Shown: positions 12,467-26,190, counted from the stretch's first letter. The stretch: 64,000 bases of DNA from Lycium barbarum (GCF_019175385.1 NC_083338.1:63954884-64018883), one strand, 5' to 3'. The notes: generated by a model not told the origin, from the sequence alone. A program made the numbers and translations.

Positions 12467-12608
12467 CTGTATTTCCTCCTATCTCAAAACCTGCACGCAG
12501 GAAATACCAACAATGCCTCACAGGGCCAACGTATACGTAGATATTATATCATATCATAGCCGCACAGGGCTCCCCATATCAATAACAGTATAAAAATGAC
12601 GAACTTAC
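12467..12608 (-). other. Intron-like module in B interior (left)
   Basis: Minus strand: donor CGAG|GTAAGTTCG at 12608 and acceptor AAATACAG|AGGAAACTCTGCC at 12467, 142 nt apart; identical length to the copy at 19389-19530. Confidence 0.5.
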
Positions 12609-13069
12609 CTCGTATGTCCAACTCAAACTGTACCTGTTACACTTTCCTATTTATTTTCCCTTTCAATCTTTAACTGCTGGTTTAAATCATACCTGCAACA
12701 TTCACACTATATCTGACATATATTCTGCTTACCGTTACTGATTCCTTCAGCTTCTTCTGTGCGCACCTTATAACTGATCTTATCAATAACATATATACAT
12801 TCAATCCATTTTCTTACTATACTTACAATAACTTACCTTGATGATGGCCAGTTTGCCATTCTGTATATACAAATTTTGATAACGTAACCTCGATAAAATA
12901 TCTTGCCTCTGTAACTCCCAGTAGCATCATTTACCTTCTCTTGTCGACACCACTCTCTTGCTGAAATCAAAGGTCAGTATATAAGGGATATCATTTCCTA
13001 TCTCTTGGCTCTATCGCACGATCTAGAGTAAGAAGGAAAGGTAGCATCCTAAATGTCCCGTAGCTTCCT

Positions 13070-13159
13070 GTTTATAGATGTGGTGCACAACACACCGATA
13101 AAAAAAATTCTACTAGACACGGTGTGTAGACACTCCGAGGATGAACTGCTCTGATACCA
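13070..13159 (-). promoter_or_regulatory. PBS and leader hairpin (B, left)
   Basis: PBS complement at 13148-13159. Leader hairpin with loop palindrome GTGCAC at 13083-13088; one outer arm is corrupted by an A-run (gataaaaaaaa). Confidence 0.75.
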
Positions 13160-13670
13160 CTTTTGTCACGATCCAACCCCGTAGGCCATGACTAGTGCCC
13201 GAGTTGGACACTCGTAGACGTACCTGTTGGATATAGAGACTGAAACTAAAGACAATATGGAAACTTGAAAAATCATTAAAGATTCATAACGTCATATATA
13301 TCAAGATAACCTGTCTCGTGAGGAGTCACAACTAATCAAAACGTAATACGATACGCAAGCCGACTAGGTTGCCACTACAAACCAATATGATACGCAAGCC
13401 GACAAGGCTGCCACTACAGACGGGAATATCCTTAGCAAATCATATAGACACAGCTGAACAAACTTATACACAACCCACACGTATGTCTACATACCTCTAA
13501 GAGTATCGGTGGCGAAGTATGACGGGACAGGGTCCCGCCGTACCCCTGGATAAACATATATATACATTAAAAGATCTGTATCTAAATAGTCTAGGCTCCG
13601 GAACAATGGAGCTCTCCAAAAAAGCTGAGCAGAAGTCCTAAGCCGGGGAATCTCCACATCGGGTATCTGT

Positions 13671-13740
13671 ACGTGCGGGCATGAAACGCAGCCCCCCGAA
13701 GAAAGGGGGTCAGTACGAGATATGTACTAAGTATATAAAG
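13671..13740 (-). promoter_or_regulatory. LTR core promoter and two-hairpin module (B, middle)
   Basis: Minus strand CTTTATATACTTAGTACA (a good TATA), then CTGACCCCCTTTCTTCGGGGGG and CTGCG...CGCA. The TATA to first-hairpin distance is about 30 nt, so the hairpins would start near the RNA 5' end. Confidence 0.6.
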
Positions 13741-13945
13741 CATGAAATACAATAGATAGGATCATGACTGAAATAGAGATTACAGGATAAAATTATGACA
13801 TTCAAAATACCAATACACTTTCCTTATGAAATGTAAATCATGCATATCAATATCATATATCATACCCGGCCCATTATGGGACTCGGTGAATAAAGTCATC
13901 ACATACCATCCTTGGCGCCATAATCACATCATCATATGATCAAAT

Positions 13946-13995
<50 letters not shown>

Positions 13996-14416
13996 CGTAT
14001 CCCGGCCCTCTAGTGAGGTACTCGGTGAACAATGCAGTGAAACTGTGTACGAAAACGTACCCCGGCCCGGGACTCGGTGAAAGATACTTTGAGGCATGCA
14101 CGAGCAGAGTAGGGAGCAACTATATGCAAACTAAGTCATATCTGAGACCCAATAGAATAATCAAAATGAACCATCATTTGATAATCAAGACAATAGTCAT
14201 ATCAAGTATCCTTCGAATGTCACTATGGATTATATCAAAATAGAACTTCTGGAATCATAGACACGTATCAAGACATAATAAAATAAGTCCTGGGAATCAA
14301 GAACATTAGCCATCCTAGTGTCTCTAAGAATAGGAGCTTCTTTGGAGTCATATACACGTCGTCTGTTTGTTTCATAAAGATCATGCCAAAAAGAAGGAAG
14401 GGTTAGCTTTACATAC

Positions 14417-14567
14417 CTTTAACGCTTATCCGTGATACAATACGTATACGCTGGCCGAAGTGTCTCAACCTATATTAAGACGTCAAGACTATGGTTAAGC
14501 TACGGATAGGCATAAAACATATTTCAACGTTAGTAGCTTATTTCTAGACAATTGGGCAGCGCTTCCC
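14417..14567 (-). other. Exon-like segment in B LTR
   Basis: Bounded on the minus strand by acceptor ATGTAG|GGGAAGCGCTGCCC and donor AAAG|GTATGTAAAG, 151 nt. The upstream donor seen in other copies is in the part deleted from this LTR. Confidence 0.35.
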
Positions 14568-15179
14568 CTACATCGCTCAATTTCCTCACATTTAAGCCAA
14601 CTATACAACAACCAACATAGCATCAACCAAGGCACGTCTAAGTTATCGTATCAAGAACTAGTTAAAACAAGACCCAAGGATATCCCAAACAGCCCACACC
14701 ATTCCAACATTCGATAATCGTCAACATAACGACTGCCACATATTTAAGCTATTCTTAATAATCTAAAGCCATGACACTTCATCGAAACGATCTTATAACA
14801 GCCCAACAATTACAACAACACAATGCATAATCTTAACTACACTTAATCCTCCAATTCAACAAGAACAACAACACGCCCAAGACAGCCTCTAATTACAACA
14901 AGTTCTTAAAACAGCCGACTAAATAAATATAACTTCAACTTTAACCTTAAAATTCCTTTACTTTCATCATTTAATTCCTTTACAACACCTTAAAATTTTA
15001 ATTTTCTTCCATCAAGACCTTAAGCTTTGCAAATAACAGCCATGGTCGTAGCTCTCTCTCTCTCTATCTAGCTTAGGAGCTCCTCTCTCCTACTTCAACT
15101 TTGTTGAAGTTGAAAGTGAAATGCATGAATGATGAATTAGTCATCAACTAAGGGCTTTATATGCTGCCCATGATTGTTA

Positions 15180-15260
15180 CACGTGTCCACTCAACCAAGC
15201 ACCATTGACATGTGTCCCACTATAGCATGGACCAATCAGATTTGGCCATGTTATAGTGGG
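15180..15260 (-). promoter_or_regulatory. U3 G-box and long inverted repeat (B)
   Basis: CACGTG core at 15180-15185; arms 15216-15230 and 15246-15260 pair at 14 of 15 positions around a 15-bp spacer that includes an ACCAAT-type box. Repeated at about 50288-50332 and 56455-56500. Confidence 0.5.
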
Positions 15261-15495
15261 GTCCATTCAGCACCTTAATTAACTTAATTAATTAAAATCC
15301 CCACTTAATAATATAATCATGGTTAATTAATCCCTAATCTTCACTAATGTTTCCATACTAATAGTAATTAGCTAGCAAGCAGTCCATTATTAAAATCAGG
15401 GTTAAAAAGTCCTTGTCTCATATCTCAAAAATAATCTTATCCTCGAACTTAAGTTGATTAGCTACGAATAATCCAACATGCAAAAATACGGGATA

Positions 15496-18400
15496 GAACA
15501 TTCGTCCTCGAATTTTAAACTAATCCTGCACTCCTAATACTTCCTTAAACGTTCTTTTACTGAATTATGCCCTTCACATGCCTCTTTCATTGGTCGATCC
15601 CTTCACTTTATTATAACGCATTCCAGCTCTCTCAGTAACCATTTCCATAATATTTGTTCTTGCTCTTGCCTCCCGCGGTGATAATTCCACACCGTTGTCT
15701 TTACTCTCCTTTTCATTTTGCAGTTGGTTGACGGTTGTATTGCGAGCTCTTCCGCTGAGATCTTACTCTCTCCCTGGTGCACTTAGTCTTAACTCGACTC
15801 TTTCTTCTTCTATAGTTACTGCTTTAAGACGTATCGTTCACTTCATCTTACCTCTCACGCGTAGACGTCCCTCGTCGATTTATTAGACTTTACAATCCCT
15901 GGAGTATTTCATGCCTCCGGGAACCTGTAGACCCTTCGCAGGCTCTACGAATAAAACGAAATTTCCCAGGGTGTAACATTATTTTACTTCAATAACCTTA
16001 CATTGCTCTACTATTCTGGAATCTTTGGCCTCATGTATTACTCCTCGACTTCTTTAGAAGACTTTAACTGTCACTCTACTTTTAGCTCTTAATCTCAATC
16101 CTTAGAGTTGGCTATCAAGTAGCGCGGGAGTTTCCTCATATAATAACTTTACACTGCTGCTCTGTGATCTGACTATCATTAACTGGTATAATTCTGAAAG
16201 ACGTTTTGATTTGACATCTAAACTCACTGTCATCCCGTAACCCGCTTGTTCTGATTATCGCGCTTAAACCATTTCCCTTAATCCAACTTATAACGCTTTA
16301 GGCGTATTATCTCGTGTCGTTTCTTTGTCTTTAATTCAAACTCTTCTATTGCCTCTTTACCCAGATTTTGCTCTTAATTTCCCTATCACGCATCAGAATA
16401 TGCGTAAGTGCTCAAGTGAGTCCAAGAGATATCTTAGCGTCGTCTTAGTAGTCTTCATGTTTTACCTTGCCTTCTCCTTTCTTATCTTACAATCAATATC
16501 GGGATAATTCTTTGGCTCAGTCATGGCCATGTCCTATTTGCCCTTAATATTAATTTTGTCTTGGTAATTTTGCTTAAACCATCTTTGCATCTCTCCTTAA
16601 TGCGCCCGAAATATTGTAACCACATTGTTTTTACTGAATTCTCACTCTTCTTATCAAATACTCACTTGGTCTCATTCTTAACATATCAATATTCTTGTAC
16701 AACTTGTATAAAATATATCCAATCTTAGTCATAGTCTTTCCTTCTCCTGGTTCATTATGCTTTCCATAACTCATCCGTACTAAAACTCGCTCGTAGCCTA
16801 TCTTGTTATACTCCTTTCCCTTCCTTTATCCACCCCTTTGATTTTCTCATATCCTACTATAGGAGATTTTCTATCCCTTCCCTTTGCTACTTATAAATCG
16901 CAATATTACTAGCGCACAACTCTATTGCCAAATCTTAGCCTCTAATCTAGTATAGCATTTCTATCCTTTACAATATCTCTTAAGTTACTCGTTACCATTC
17001 TCTTATCGTACTCTTTCTCTTTATAAGCACCCACTTTTAATGTCATACTATTCAAGACCTTTACAAGTGATTCTCAGCACCGTCTCAAATATCATCCTGA
17101 CTTCCATCTGTTTATTGCTGGCTTTCAGATCTTACTAACTTGTTTCAGCAAGGGATCTCACTTGAAGTTTAAGTATCCATATCAAACATATTGCAGTGTC
17201 AATTGCTTTCATTTTACACTTGCCTTTCTCACACCTGCTTCCCCCCTTTAGGGTGTACTTATACCATTATCTGTTTATATTCCGCTCTACGTCCCTATTT
17301 CCAATCTTCAAATTCATCTGATCTCTTTTTTTTTTCAATTCACTTGGCACACTGTACCATATCCATATCTTTACTTTATAATTTATGATTTTGATTATCC
17401 ACGTACGAAACCTTAACAAAATCGTGAAGCGACGAGAACCTTTCGACATATAGTATAACATCTCATCTGACCATCTGTACTCAAGTAATGCAACCCATGT
17501 TGCAACTTATCCAAGGCCACATTCCACTTACTCTGATCAGTAATTAGTTAGTACTTATAGTCGTTCCAAATTCTCAATTAGGTAGCACTTATTCCGATGA
17601 TAAGTGTCCAAAGTTCTCTTGTAAAATTTTCTTTATCCCAATCTGTATTATCTGTTTCCTCTAATGAATTTACAATACATCATTTGTTCCTCAACCTACA
17701 GTCTCTGTCCTTTAAGGATTTCACTGTTCCCGAGGTGAAGTCATATACATGTAGTACTCCTTTATGCCTTATGCTCTTTTACCCTTGTTGTGTACCCGGT
17801 ACTGACTTCTAACTTACTCAAATTCATATCGGGTTCATCTAAATGACAATCTTGTCTTATAACCTCATCGTTGTACTATACCATTAAGCTCGTAGCTATA
17901 TATTTCCCTTTCGTTCTATACCCATACTCAATTAATTACATCTATCTTGGGTGCTTCCTTTAGAATTCCCTTACCATTTCTCCAGTCTATACCCATCTTT
18001 TATTCTATGCACGAGAAATCTTATGCTACCACTATATCCTTCGGAAAACATTACTTCTACATAACCCCTTTCTCATTCTCAAAATGCACTCTACTTATCC
18101 ATGTCTGTTCTTATCATACCAGTCATTTTCTGGCACTTATTTTACCTCGTTTCTCATCTTTCTATAGTTTGGTCTTTCATAATTCCGTCACTTATATTGC
18201 TCGTGTTCCCAGCTATACATGTCAAAACCTATTACTATATTTTTATCTCGCTTTCTTCTTATTTCCTTCCTTCAATTAACTCCTTCTTCTCTTGTGCTCA
18301 CTAGGATTTACTCATTTTCATAACAACCCTTATGATATTCACATTACATCCTGTTCGTAATCAATCCTATAGCGTAACACTTCTTAACCTTTTACCCTTT

Positions 18401-20068
18401 CTGGGCAATCTTATCCTTAATACCACACAAGCTGTCTTATCGATACATTCATATTTGTCACAATTCTTCTTCCTCTGTACTCTTGCCTCAATCGTACTAT
18501 TACTTCTTCTAACTATAAACTCGTCGTAATTTATCCCTACTTATCAGTTCACTCAATACCTCAATAAAACGTTCTGTTAAGATTTGCCACCTTTTTCTAA
18601 AACATCCCTTAGTGTCACAGGCCCTTCCAAATTATCCTAGCATTCCATCAACAACACATGAAACACATGATCTAAGACAGCCCACAAGTTTGAGTTTCCC
18701 TTCTACAAATTCCATCTCCAATTAGTTGATTAAGAACTAATAAACTCAAGGACATAAAGATATGATGAAATGTTACCTCAAGAACACAAGAACGCTCCAA
18801 CTCCAAGATTACGTCGCAATGAAGCATCCTCCAAAACCACTACAAGAAGAAGAACTAGAATTCGACAGGTGCCACGGGACTTCTAATGCTTGATTCACAC
18901 AGTTTACCTTCAGATTTGTTCTTCGGTCATGAACGAACTATTTAGTTCATAAACTACTTGTTGTATGCTTTGTACTCTTCAACTAAAAGTGAAACCTAAT
19001 TGTGGACGTTTTTGCTCTTCAACATGAGCCTCTTCTAAGGTAACATGTGGCTGGAAAGTATTCTGGTCCGTTCAAATGAATTCCAAACTTTGCTGCTCAT
19101 ATTTGCTTCTTCGAAATAAAATTTCCCAAATAAGAATGATGCCTCTTACGGATGACATGGAAGGTATCTCTTCAAGCTTTAATCCAACATGATAAATTTA
19201 CCATATCGATATCGACATCATAATTATTATTACTATCAATTCAACAGTTAACTTTATTTCTCGAAGTCAGGTGTACTCACCGCTTAGTCAAATCCTATCA
19301 TTACTAGTGACACGACCTTTCAAGACATATTACGAACTTATATCTCATTCTCTTTTTTATTTCTAGGAAAATTTTAGCAGAGTTTCCTCTGTATTTCCTA
19401 CTATCTCAAAACCTGCACACAGGAAATACCAACAATGCCTCATAGGGCCAACGTGTGCATATATATTATATCATATCATAGCCGGATAGGGCTCCCCATA
19501 TCAATAACAGTATAAAAATGACGAACTTACCTCGTATGTCCAACTCAAACTATACCTGTTACACTTTCCTATTTATTTTCCCTTTCAATCTTATCTGCAG
19601 GTTTCAATCATACCTGCAACATTCACACTATATCTGACATATATTCTGCTTACCGTTACTGATTCCTTCAGCTTCTTCTATGCGCACCTTATAACTGATC
19701 TTATCAACAACATATATACATTCAATCCATTTTCTTACTATACTTACAATAACTTACCTTGATGATGGCCAGTTTGCCATTCTGTATATACAAATTTTGA
19801 TAACGTAACCTCGATGAAATATCTTGCCTCTGTAACTCCCAGTAGCATCATTTACCTTCTCTTGTCGACACCACTCTCCTGCTGAAATTAAAGGTCAGTA
19901 TATAAGGGATATCATTTCCTATCTCTTAGCTCTATCGCACGATCTAGAGTAAGAAGGAAAGGTAACATCCTAAATGTCCCGTAGCTTCCTGTTTATAGAT
20001 GTGGTGCACAACACACCGATAAACAAGACTCTACTAGACACGGTCTGTAGACACTCCGAGGATGAACT
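15496..20068 (-). mobile_element. B interior, non-coding
   Basis: About 4.6 kb between the middle LTR and the PBS at 20069. It is pyrimidine-rich on the plus strand and contains no frame with gag, protease, RT or integrase motifs in either direction; the short frames are scattered and unrelated. This makes the minus-strand B copy a non-autonomous, LARD-like element, whereas the plus-strand B copy at 56164 has a gag. The only structured parts I see are the degenerate palindrome at 15496-15517 and the intron-like module at 19389-19530. Confidence 0.75.
19389..19530 (-). other. Intron-like module in B interior (right)
   Basis: Minus strand donor CGAG|GTAAGTTCG at 19530, acceptor AAATACAG|AGGAAACTCTG at 19389; 142 nt. 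About 540 nt from the primer site. Confidence 0.5.
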
Positions 20069-20080
20069 GCTCTGATACCA
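19991..20080 (-). promoter_or_regulatory. PBS and leader hairpin (B, right)
   Basis: PBS complement at 20069-20080. Leader hairpin with outer arms GTTTAT/ATAAAC and loop palindrome GTGCAC at 20004-20009. Confidence 0.8.
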
Positions 20081-20591
20081 CTTTTGTCACGACCTAACCC
20101 CGTGGGCCATGACTAATGCCCGAGCTGGACACTCGTATACGTACCAGTTGGATATAAAGACTGAAACTAAAGACAATATGGAAACTTGAAAAATCATTAA
20201 TGATTCATAACGTCATATATATCAAGAAAACCTGTCTCGTGAGGAGTCACAACTAATCAAAACGTAATACGATACGCAAGCCGACAAGGCTGCCACTACA
20301 AACCAATATGATACGCAAGCCGACAAGGCTGCCACTACAGACGGGAATATCCTTAGCAAATTATATAGACACAGCTGAACAATCTTATACACAACCCACA
20401 CGTATGTGTATAGACCTCTAAGAGTATCGGTGGCGAATTATGATGGGACAGGGCCCCGCCGTACCCCTGGATAAACATATATATACATCAAAAGATTTGT
20501 ATCTAAATAGTCTAGGCTCCGGAACAATGGAGCTCTCCAAAATAGCTGAGCAGAAGTCCTAAGCTGGGGGATCTCCAAATCGGGTATCTGT

Positions 20592-20660
20592 ACCTGCGGG
20601 CATGAAACAAAGCCCCCCGAAGAAAGGGGGTCAGTACGAGATATGTACTGAGTATATAAA
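20592..20660 (-). promoter_or_regulatory. LTR core promoter and two-hairpin module (B, right)
   Basis: TATA CTTTATATACTCAGTACA on the minus strand and first hairpin intact; the second hairpin stem is damaged (GCTTTG in place of GCTGCG). Confidence 0.55.
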
Positions 20661-20864
20661 GCATGAAATACAATAAAGAGGATCATGACTGAAATAGAGA
20701 TTACAGGAAACAAGTATGACATTCAAAATACCAATACACTTGCCTTATGAAATGTAAAACATGCTTATCAATATCATATATCATACCCGACCCATTATGG
20801 GACTCGGTGAATAAAGTCATCACATACCATCCTTGGCGCCATAATCACATCATTATATGATCAT

Positions 20865-20905
<41 letters not shown>

Positions 20906-21864
20906 ATATATATATATACCGTATCCCGGCTCTCTAGTGAGGGACTCGGTGAACAATGCAGTGAAACTGTGCACGAAAATGTACCCCGGCCCGGGACTCG
21001 GTGAAAGATACATTGAGGCATGCACGAGCAGAGTACTGAGCAACCATATGCAAACTAAGTCATATCTGAGACCCAATAGAATAATTAAAATGAACCATCA
21101 TTTGATAATCATGCCAATAGTCATATCAAGTATCCTTCGAATGTCACTATGGATAATATCAAAATAGAACTTTTGGAATCATAGACACGTATCAAGACAT
21201 AATAAAATAAGTCCTGGGAATCAAGAACATTTTCCATCCTAGTGTCTATAAGAATAGGAGCTTCTTTGGAGTCATATACACGTCGTCTGTTTGTTTCATA
21301 AAGAGCATGCCAAAAAGAAGGAAGGGTTAGCTTTACATACCTTTAACGCTTATCCGTGATACAATACGTATACGCTGCCCGAAGTGTCTCAACCTATATT
21401 AAGACGTCAAGACTATGGTTAAGCTACGGATAGGCATAAAACATATTTCAACGTTAGTAGCTTATTTCTAGACAATTGGGCAACACTTCCCCTATTGTCA
21501 CGACCCAACCCCGTGGGCCGCGACTGGTACCCTAACTGGGTACCCGTACATACCTACCTGACCGAATTTCGTATCATACATATTTTTTTTTAAACAGATG
21601 TTACAGAAGTAAGCCGATACAGATACGGCACGCGCGCAAACATATATATATAAATACCTTAACATGCAGACATTTACAGATAAGCCGATAAGGCTAACAT
21701 ACAGACGACGGGACAGGGCCCCGCCGTACCCAGAATTTCCACACATACAGAACATACGGAAAACAGAAGGTATATACCAAAAGGGTACGCTCCAGATCAA
21801 AGGAGCTCTTCGAACAGCAGAGTCAGAAACCTACGCTGGCGGCGTATCACCTGGTGCGTCTGTA

Positions 21865-21933
21865 CCTGCGGGCATGTAGCGCATCCCCCGAAGAACGGGG
21901 GTCAGTACGAAAAATGTATCGAGTATGTAAAGC
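21865..21933 (-). promoter_or_regulatory. LTR core promoter and two-hairpin module (D, left)
   Basis: Minus strand CTTTACATACTCGATACA, then CCCCCG-TTCTT-CGGGGG (6-bp stem) and TGCG...CGCA hairpin. Confidence 0.55.
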
Positions 21934-22024
21934 AGAAACATAACAGATACAATCATAGTCCGAACCGAAGTCACAAAAACATAACAGACAGAACCACACA
22001 TCAGACGGACGGGCAGAGTCATGA

Positions 22025-22215
22025 TCCAGACAGACATACAGAATCGTGGTCCATACAGATAAACAGAATCATGGTTCGGACAGACCGACGGAATCATAAT
22101 CCGGACAGACGAGCAGAATCAGAATCCATACGGACATACAGAATCAGAATCCATACAGACATACAGAATCAGAATCCATATGAACATATAGAATCAGAAG
22201 CCATACGGACATACA
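22025..22215. repeat. 25-bp tandem array in D LTR
   Basis: Degenerate repeats of the form cagaatcagaatccatacgg plus acata. The same array sits at about 34555-34745 in the other LTR. Short frames through it are repeat artefacts. Confidence 0.8.
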
Positions 22216-24533
22216 GACATAGTCGTAATTCAGACGGACAGACAGAATTATGCATGCATAGTAGTGCAGAGTCATACTGAACCATACAGAATCATACAAA
22301 ATCATACAGAGGCATGTGCTTATATAGATACTGATGGCACATGCATACAGACATACAGATTTCGGCCCTGTCTGGGGGTGCGGTAATAGAACCCGGCCCT
22401 CTTAGTACGGGACGCAGTGGACAGACAGAATCAGATCATATCAGATGCCATCCTGGCCGCCATCCCCATACACAGATCAATATATCATAATCATACAGAT
22501 ATAACAGATCCCGACCCGCACACCGAGGGACGCGGTGAACAATGCAGAGGAATATGCACGATAACAGAACCTGGCCCGGGACGCAGTGAAGGAATGCATT
22601 GAGACAGCCACGAACAGATCCATGAGAAACCACATACATACAGACTAACATACCGATTCAATCAGACTGAAGGGTGCCAAATGGCGAGCCAAAATCAGAG
22701 TATCTAGATAGTATGCATAGTACGCGCCTACATTCTACTTGGGAAGGAACGACAGATCGTTATGAGAATCGAATTCTCAGATGTTCAGAAGTCATTTTGT
22801 AAGAATTTCATAACAATAGTTGTATCATAATCAAAATAATAGTTCAATTGTTTTCTGAGAAAATCGGACAAAATGGAAGTATTTAAAGTATTACAGAAGA
22901 TATCGGGCCTTGTGGGCCCGCCTCGGACCAACTCGAGGCAACATATGTAATTTACCGACAATAGACCTTATGAGGTCATCCGTAATCGTTTGGAAGTGTT
23001 CCGACTCCGTTTAGGGAAGTTTCATACAAAAATTCATTTTAAAGGCAATTGTAAGAAAATAGCTTCAATTGGAGCGGTTTTCCGTCTCGAATTCCGGGGA
23101 ACGGAGTCGTACTTAAGGCTCGCGGCCGAGCCTATCACATCCAGAACATGCCTAGGAACAAAGGGAAATGCTTCAGATACCTCGATAGCGCCTTACGCTC
23201 GCTTGGCGTCGACTTCAATTTCGTCCAAAATCTAGAAATGGTCAAGTTTACCATTTGTTAGTTTCAACTTTTCAATAGTCCAACTTAACACATACTTGCC
23301 TACCGAAATTTCGGCAGCATTTCCTCTGTATATATGACATCCCCAAAAGTTAAACACAGCCAAACAATCAACACAACCCAACAACAATATTCATAATAAC
23401 GACAAGTAGCTCAAAATACATAATAAGGCACAATTTGCCAACTTTCCGTCATAACTTAACATTTTCCGTTCCGACCTTACTCCTCGAAACCAAACTTATT
23501 ATTTTGATGTTCATTACCCATCAAATTCATTACAACACGATTTGGAGGCATATCACACCATTCTCACAAGATATACATAAGATATGCAAACTTACAAACT
23601 TTCCATCAAAGCCACAATTTATCCAATTCTCCTAACCTTCAACATACAAGTTCATTATACAATTCCATCTTCCAAATTCATCAACATTACTCATAATTTG
23701 CCTCTTAACACTTCCATTTCCATTTTTACATAAGCTATAACAAGGTTGCATAATTTCCTTCAACAACTTAGTAACCATTTTTCCATGACAACAAAGACTA
23801 TTATTTTTCCATTCATTTCACCATAACACACTTAACATATTAACAAGATTAAATTCATATTCCATCACCACACAACACCACACGGCTACAACCTATGTTT
23901 CTCCAACTTCCACAATTCATTCCACTTTCATTTCTAATACAATTTATACCACACTACAACTAAATTTCAACATGAATTCAAGTCACCATAATCATGCAAT
24001 ATATATGCTTATATTCGGCCAACATACATACAACCACAACACACAAAATTTTCATGTTTTTCATTCATTCCCACACACTACAACATATATACATATATTC
24101 CATGGCTTAAAAATGATAAAATTCTTACCTTTTCTCAACTCTTCCACTTGCCACAATTGGTAGTTTCTTGCCAAAATAATTGTATCACCTTGAAGAGAAT
24201 CTTGAGCTAAGTAGAAATTTCAAAAGGGATGGATTTTTGAACCAAGAATCAAGCTCCAAGAAATTTTCTTCTTTTTCCTTTCTCTTTTTCTCCTAGGCCG
24301 AATTGCCTCTTCTTTTTTTTTTGTTCTTGGTTTCTCTAAATTTTCTTGAAGTTTCTAGGCTAATGATCCTTTTATAATTAATTGGCACATGACAATTTTA
24401 AACCATGGTTTTGGGCTTAACATGGCCGGTTGGGCCTATTGAATTTGGGCCTCACTTTCTTATTATTTTGTGCCCCAAATTGATGGCTACATTTTATAAT
24501 TCATGAAGCAAGTTTCCAAAATTCCAATTTTGC

Positions 24534-25610
24534 TGTCACACCCCGACCTCACTAGGGTGTGATGGGCACCCGACCCTTACTTAGGGCCGAGCGAACCCTC
24601 AGACTCTTGTTGCACATAAAAATCACGTCATATTTTTTTTCTTTAAATCAAATAATGAAGTACATAGCAAAACCTTTTTGGTCAGGAAAAATTCATTCTC
24701 GTGGCCCTCAGGCCGAACAAATTTGTGAACATACAAAATTTATTACATACACAGACCGATAACCAATACCCACGACACTGTCTGCAAAGTCTCTAATAAG
24801 ATCCCAAAAGCATAACATACAGAATCTGACTCGACAGCACTCCGGGAACAAATGGAGCTTGCCATCTGCACTGGAACATCTTCCATCTGTCCTCAACTCA
24901 ACTGGGAGTACCTGCGCGGCATGAAACGCAGCCCCCGAAGAACAGGGGGTCAGTACGGAAATGTACCGAGTATGTAAAGCGGAAATATAACAATATAAGC
25001 AAAACCGAGCCAGAAGTATAGAAATAGAACAGGTAGTATCGGATCCGAGTCCGAAACGGAAATACAGAGTGTGTGGCCAGGACCACGATATATATCATAA
25101 GCACGGGGTGTAGCCGTCTAAATCGTGATATGAAAGAGAGGTACAAAGCCTAACTGGCAGGATCATCATGCGGATCGGGGCACAGAGTGCGACTGACATA
25201 CCCGCTACCGAAGCTAGGGGTGTAGAACTATAGCCGACTGAAGCATAGTCCGGCTCAATCATGCAGAAGCAACACCAACAGAATCATTCTCCGAATCCGT
25301 TGTCCAGAAATGTAACAGGCAGAACCATGCATGCAGAATCCATGTCTACAACTTTTATTTCTGGGCGTTTTCCCAAATTCCAAACTTATAATGCCGTTTT
25401 TGCCCCTCCAAGTCAGGTCATCCGAAAACATTTTCTTAAAAAAATTCGTTTGGAGGGCTTCCACTTTTATTTGGCCCCAAGGCCCTTCACAAGTTGTGTT
25501 TTACTTTACATATGCGATTCATATAACTCGTCACGTGTCCCAAAAAAAATATTGACGTGTGGGCCCCACCTCAGTTAATAATCTGACGTTCAAAAATACG
25601 GGATATAACA
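24534..25610 (-). repeat. 3' LTR of element G, internally deleted
   Basis: Matches the two ends of 27158-30683; bases equivalent to about 27967-30418 are missing at a junction near 25338-25342. It ends GGATATAACA. Confidence 0.85.
24911..24980 (-). promoter_or_regulatory. LTR core promoter and two-hairpin module (G, left)
   Basis: Minus strand CTTTACATACTCGGTACA followed by the two adjacent hairpins. Confidence 0.5.
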
Positions 25611-25646
25611 TCCTCACCCCCTTTAGAACATTCGTCCTCGAATGTT
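25611..25646 (-). promoter_or_regulatory. PPT and palindrome of G
   Basis: PPT complement tcctcacccccttt next to the LTR; perfect 8-bp inverted repeat AACATTCG (25627-25634) / CGAATGTT (25639-25646) with loop TCCT. Confidence 0.75.
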
Positions 25647-26190
25647 AAACTGACCTTATGGGGTCCCCTGATACATCCGGGGAGGTACCCGTCTTTCCTT
25701 CGAAGATTTCCAAAAGTTGCAATCGTTATCTCTTCTTCCTCCGCTTACCTACTTTTCTCCTTTTCATTAATATTGTCGCATCAGAAACTTCCATTCTTAT
25801 TGTAACGAGTTCAGTACTCGTTTACTTCATGACATCTCTACATCCCACCTTTTACTTGTCTCCCGAATTTTGTTTAGCTAACATTCTTCAGATATCGTAA
25901 CACTGGCCGCTGGGGCCCACTACAGATTGGTACAGTCATGAACGAGAGACATCATATGCATATCCATGCATTTACTGCCATTTTATTCACAAAATATTTC
26001 CAAATGCTTTTTCAAACTTACTCTGATCCAAGGACTGTATTGCGTTTCCTTTCTCTTTCACCAACCGAGTCTGCCTTGGCCTACCCGACCTATTTAGGGT
26101 TTTCAATCGCTCAGTGCCTTCTACTTTCCTTTGGGGTTACCCCAGATTTCCTATCTGTCTTTCACTTCTACATTCATGAAAATTTTGGTA

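Larger units (their letters stand above)
11507..13163 (-). mobile_element. Partial B interior, left tandem unit
   Basis: This segment repeats 18364-20084 nearly base for base and ends at a primer-binding site (13148-13159) followed by an LTR at 13164. It is therefore the primer-proximal interior of a second B element, cut on the left by the A' insertion. Relative to its sister it lacks ~62 bp near 12215, where AATGA-type short direct repeats flank the gap. No reading frame is present. An intron-like module (12467-12608) is retained. Confidence 0.8.
13164..15495 (-). repeat. B-family LTR (tandem middle copy)
   Basis: Starts TGTCACGATCC after a PBS and runs to ...ACGGGATA at 15495, where the terminal TAACA and the adjoining PPT are missing and the interior palindrome begins directly. 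It serves as the LTR of both flanking interiors. Compared with the other B LTR it has lost ~275 bp near 14978 (counterpart of 37562-37834). A (TA)n run lies at 13947-13992, (CT)n near 15050-15066, a CACGTG G-box at 15180-15185 and a 15-bp inverted repeat at 15216-15260. Confidence 0.85.

Noticed and set aside
17947..18279. 110-codon plus-strand frame in the B interior
   Set aside because: Antisense to the element, Ser/Phe/Tyr-rich from pyrimidine-rich DNA; no recognisable domain.
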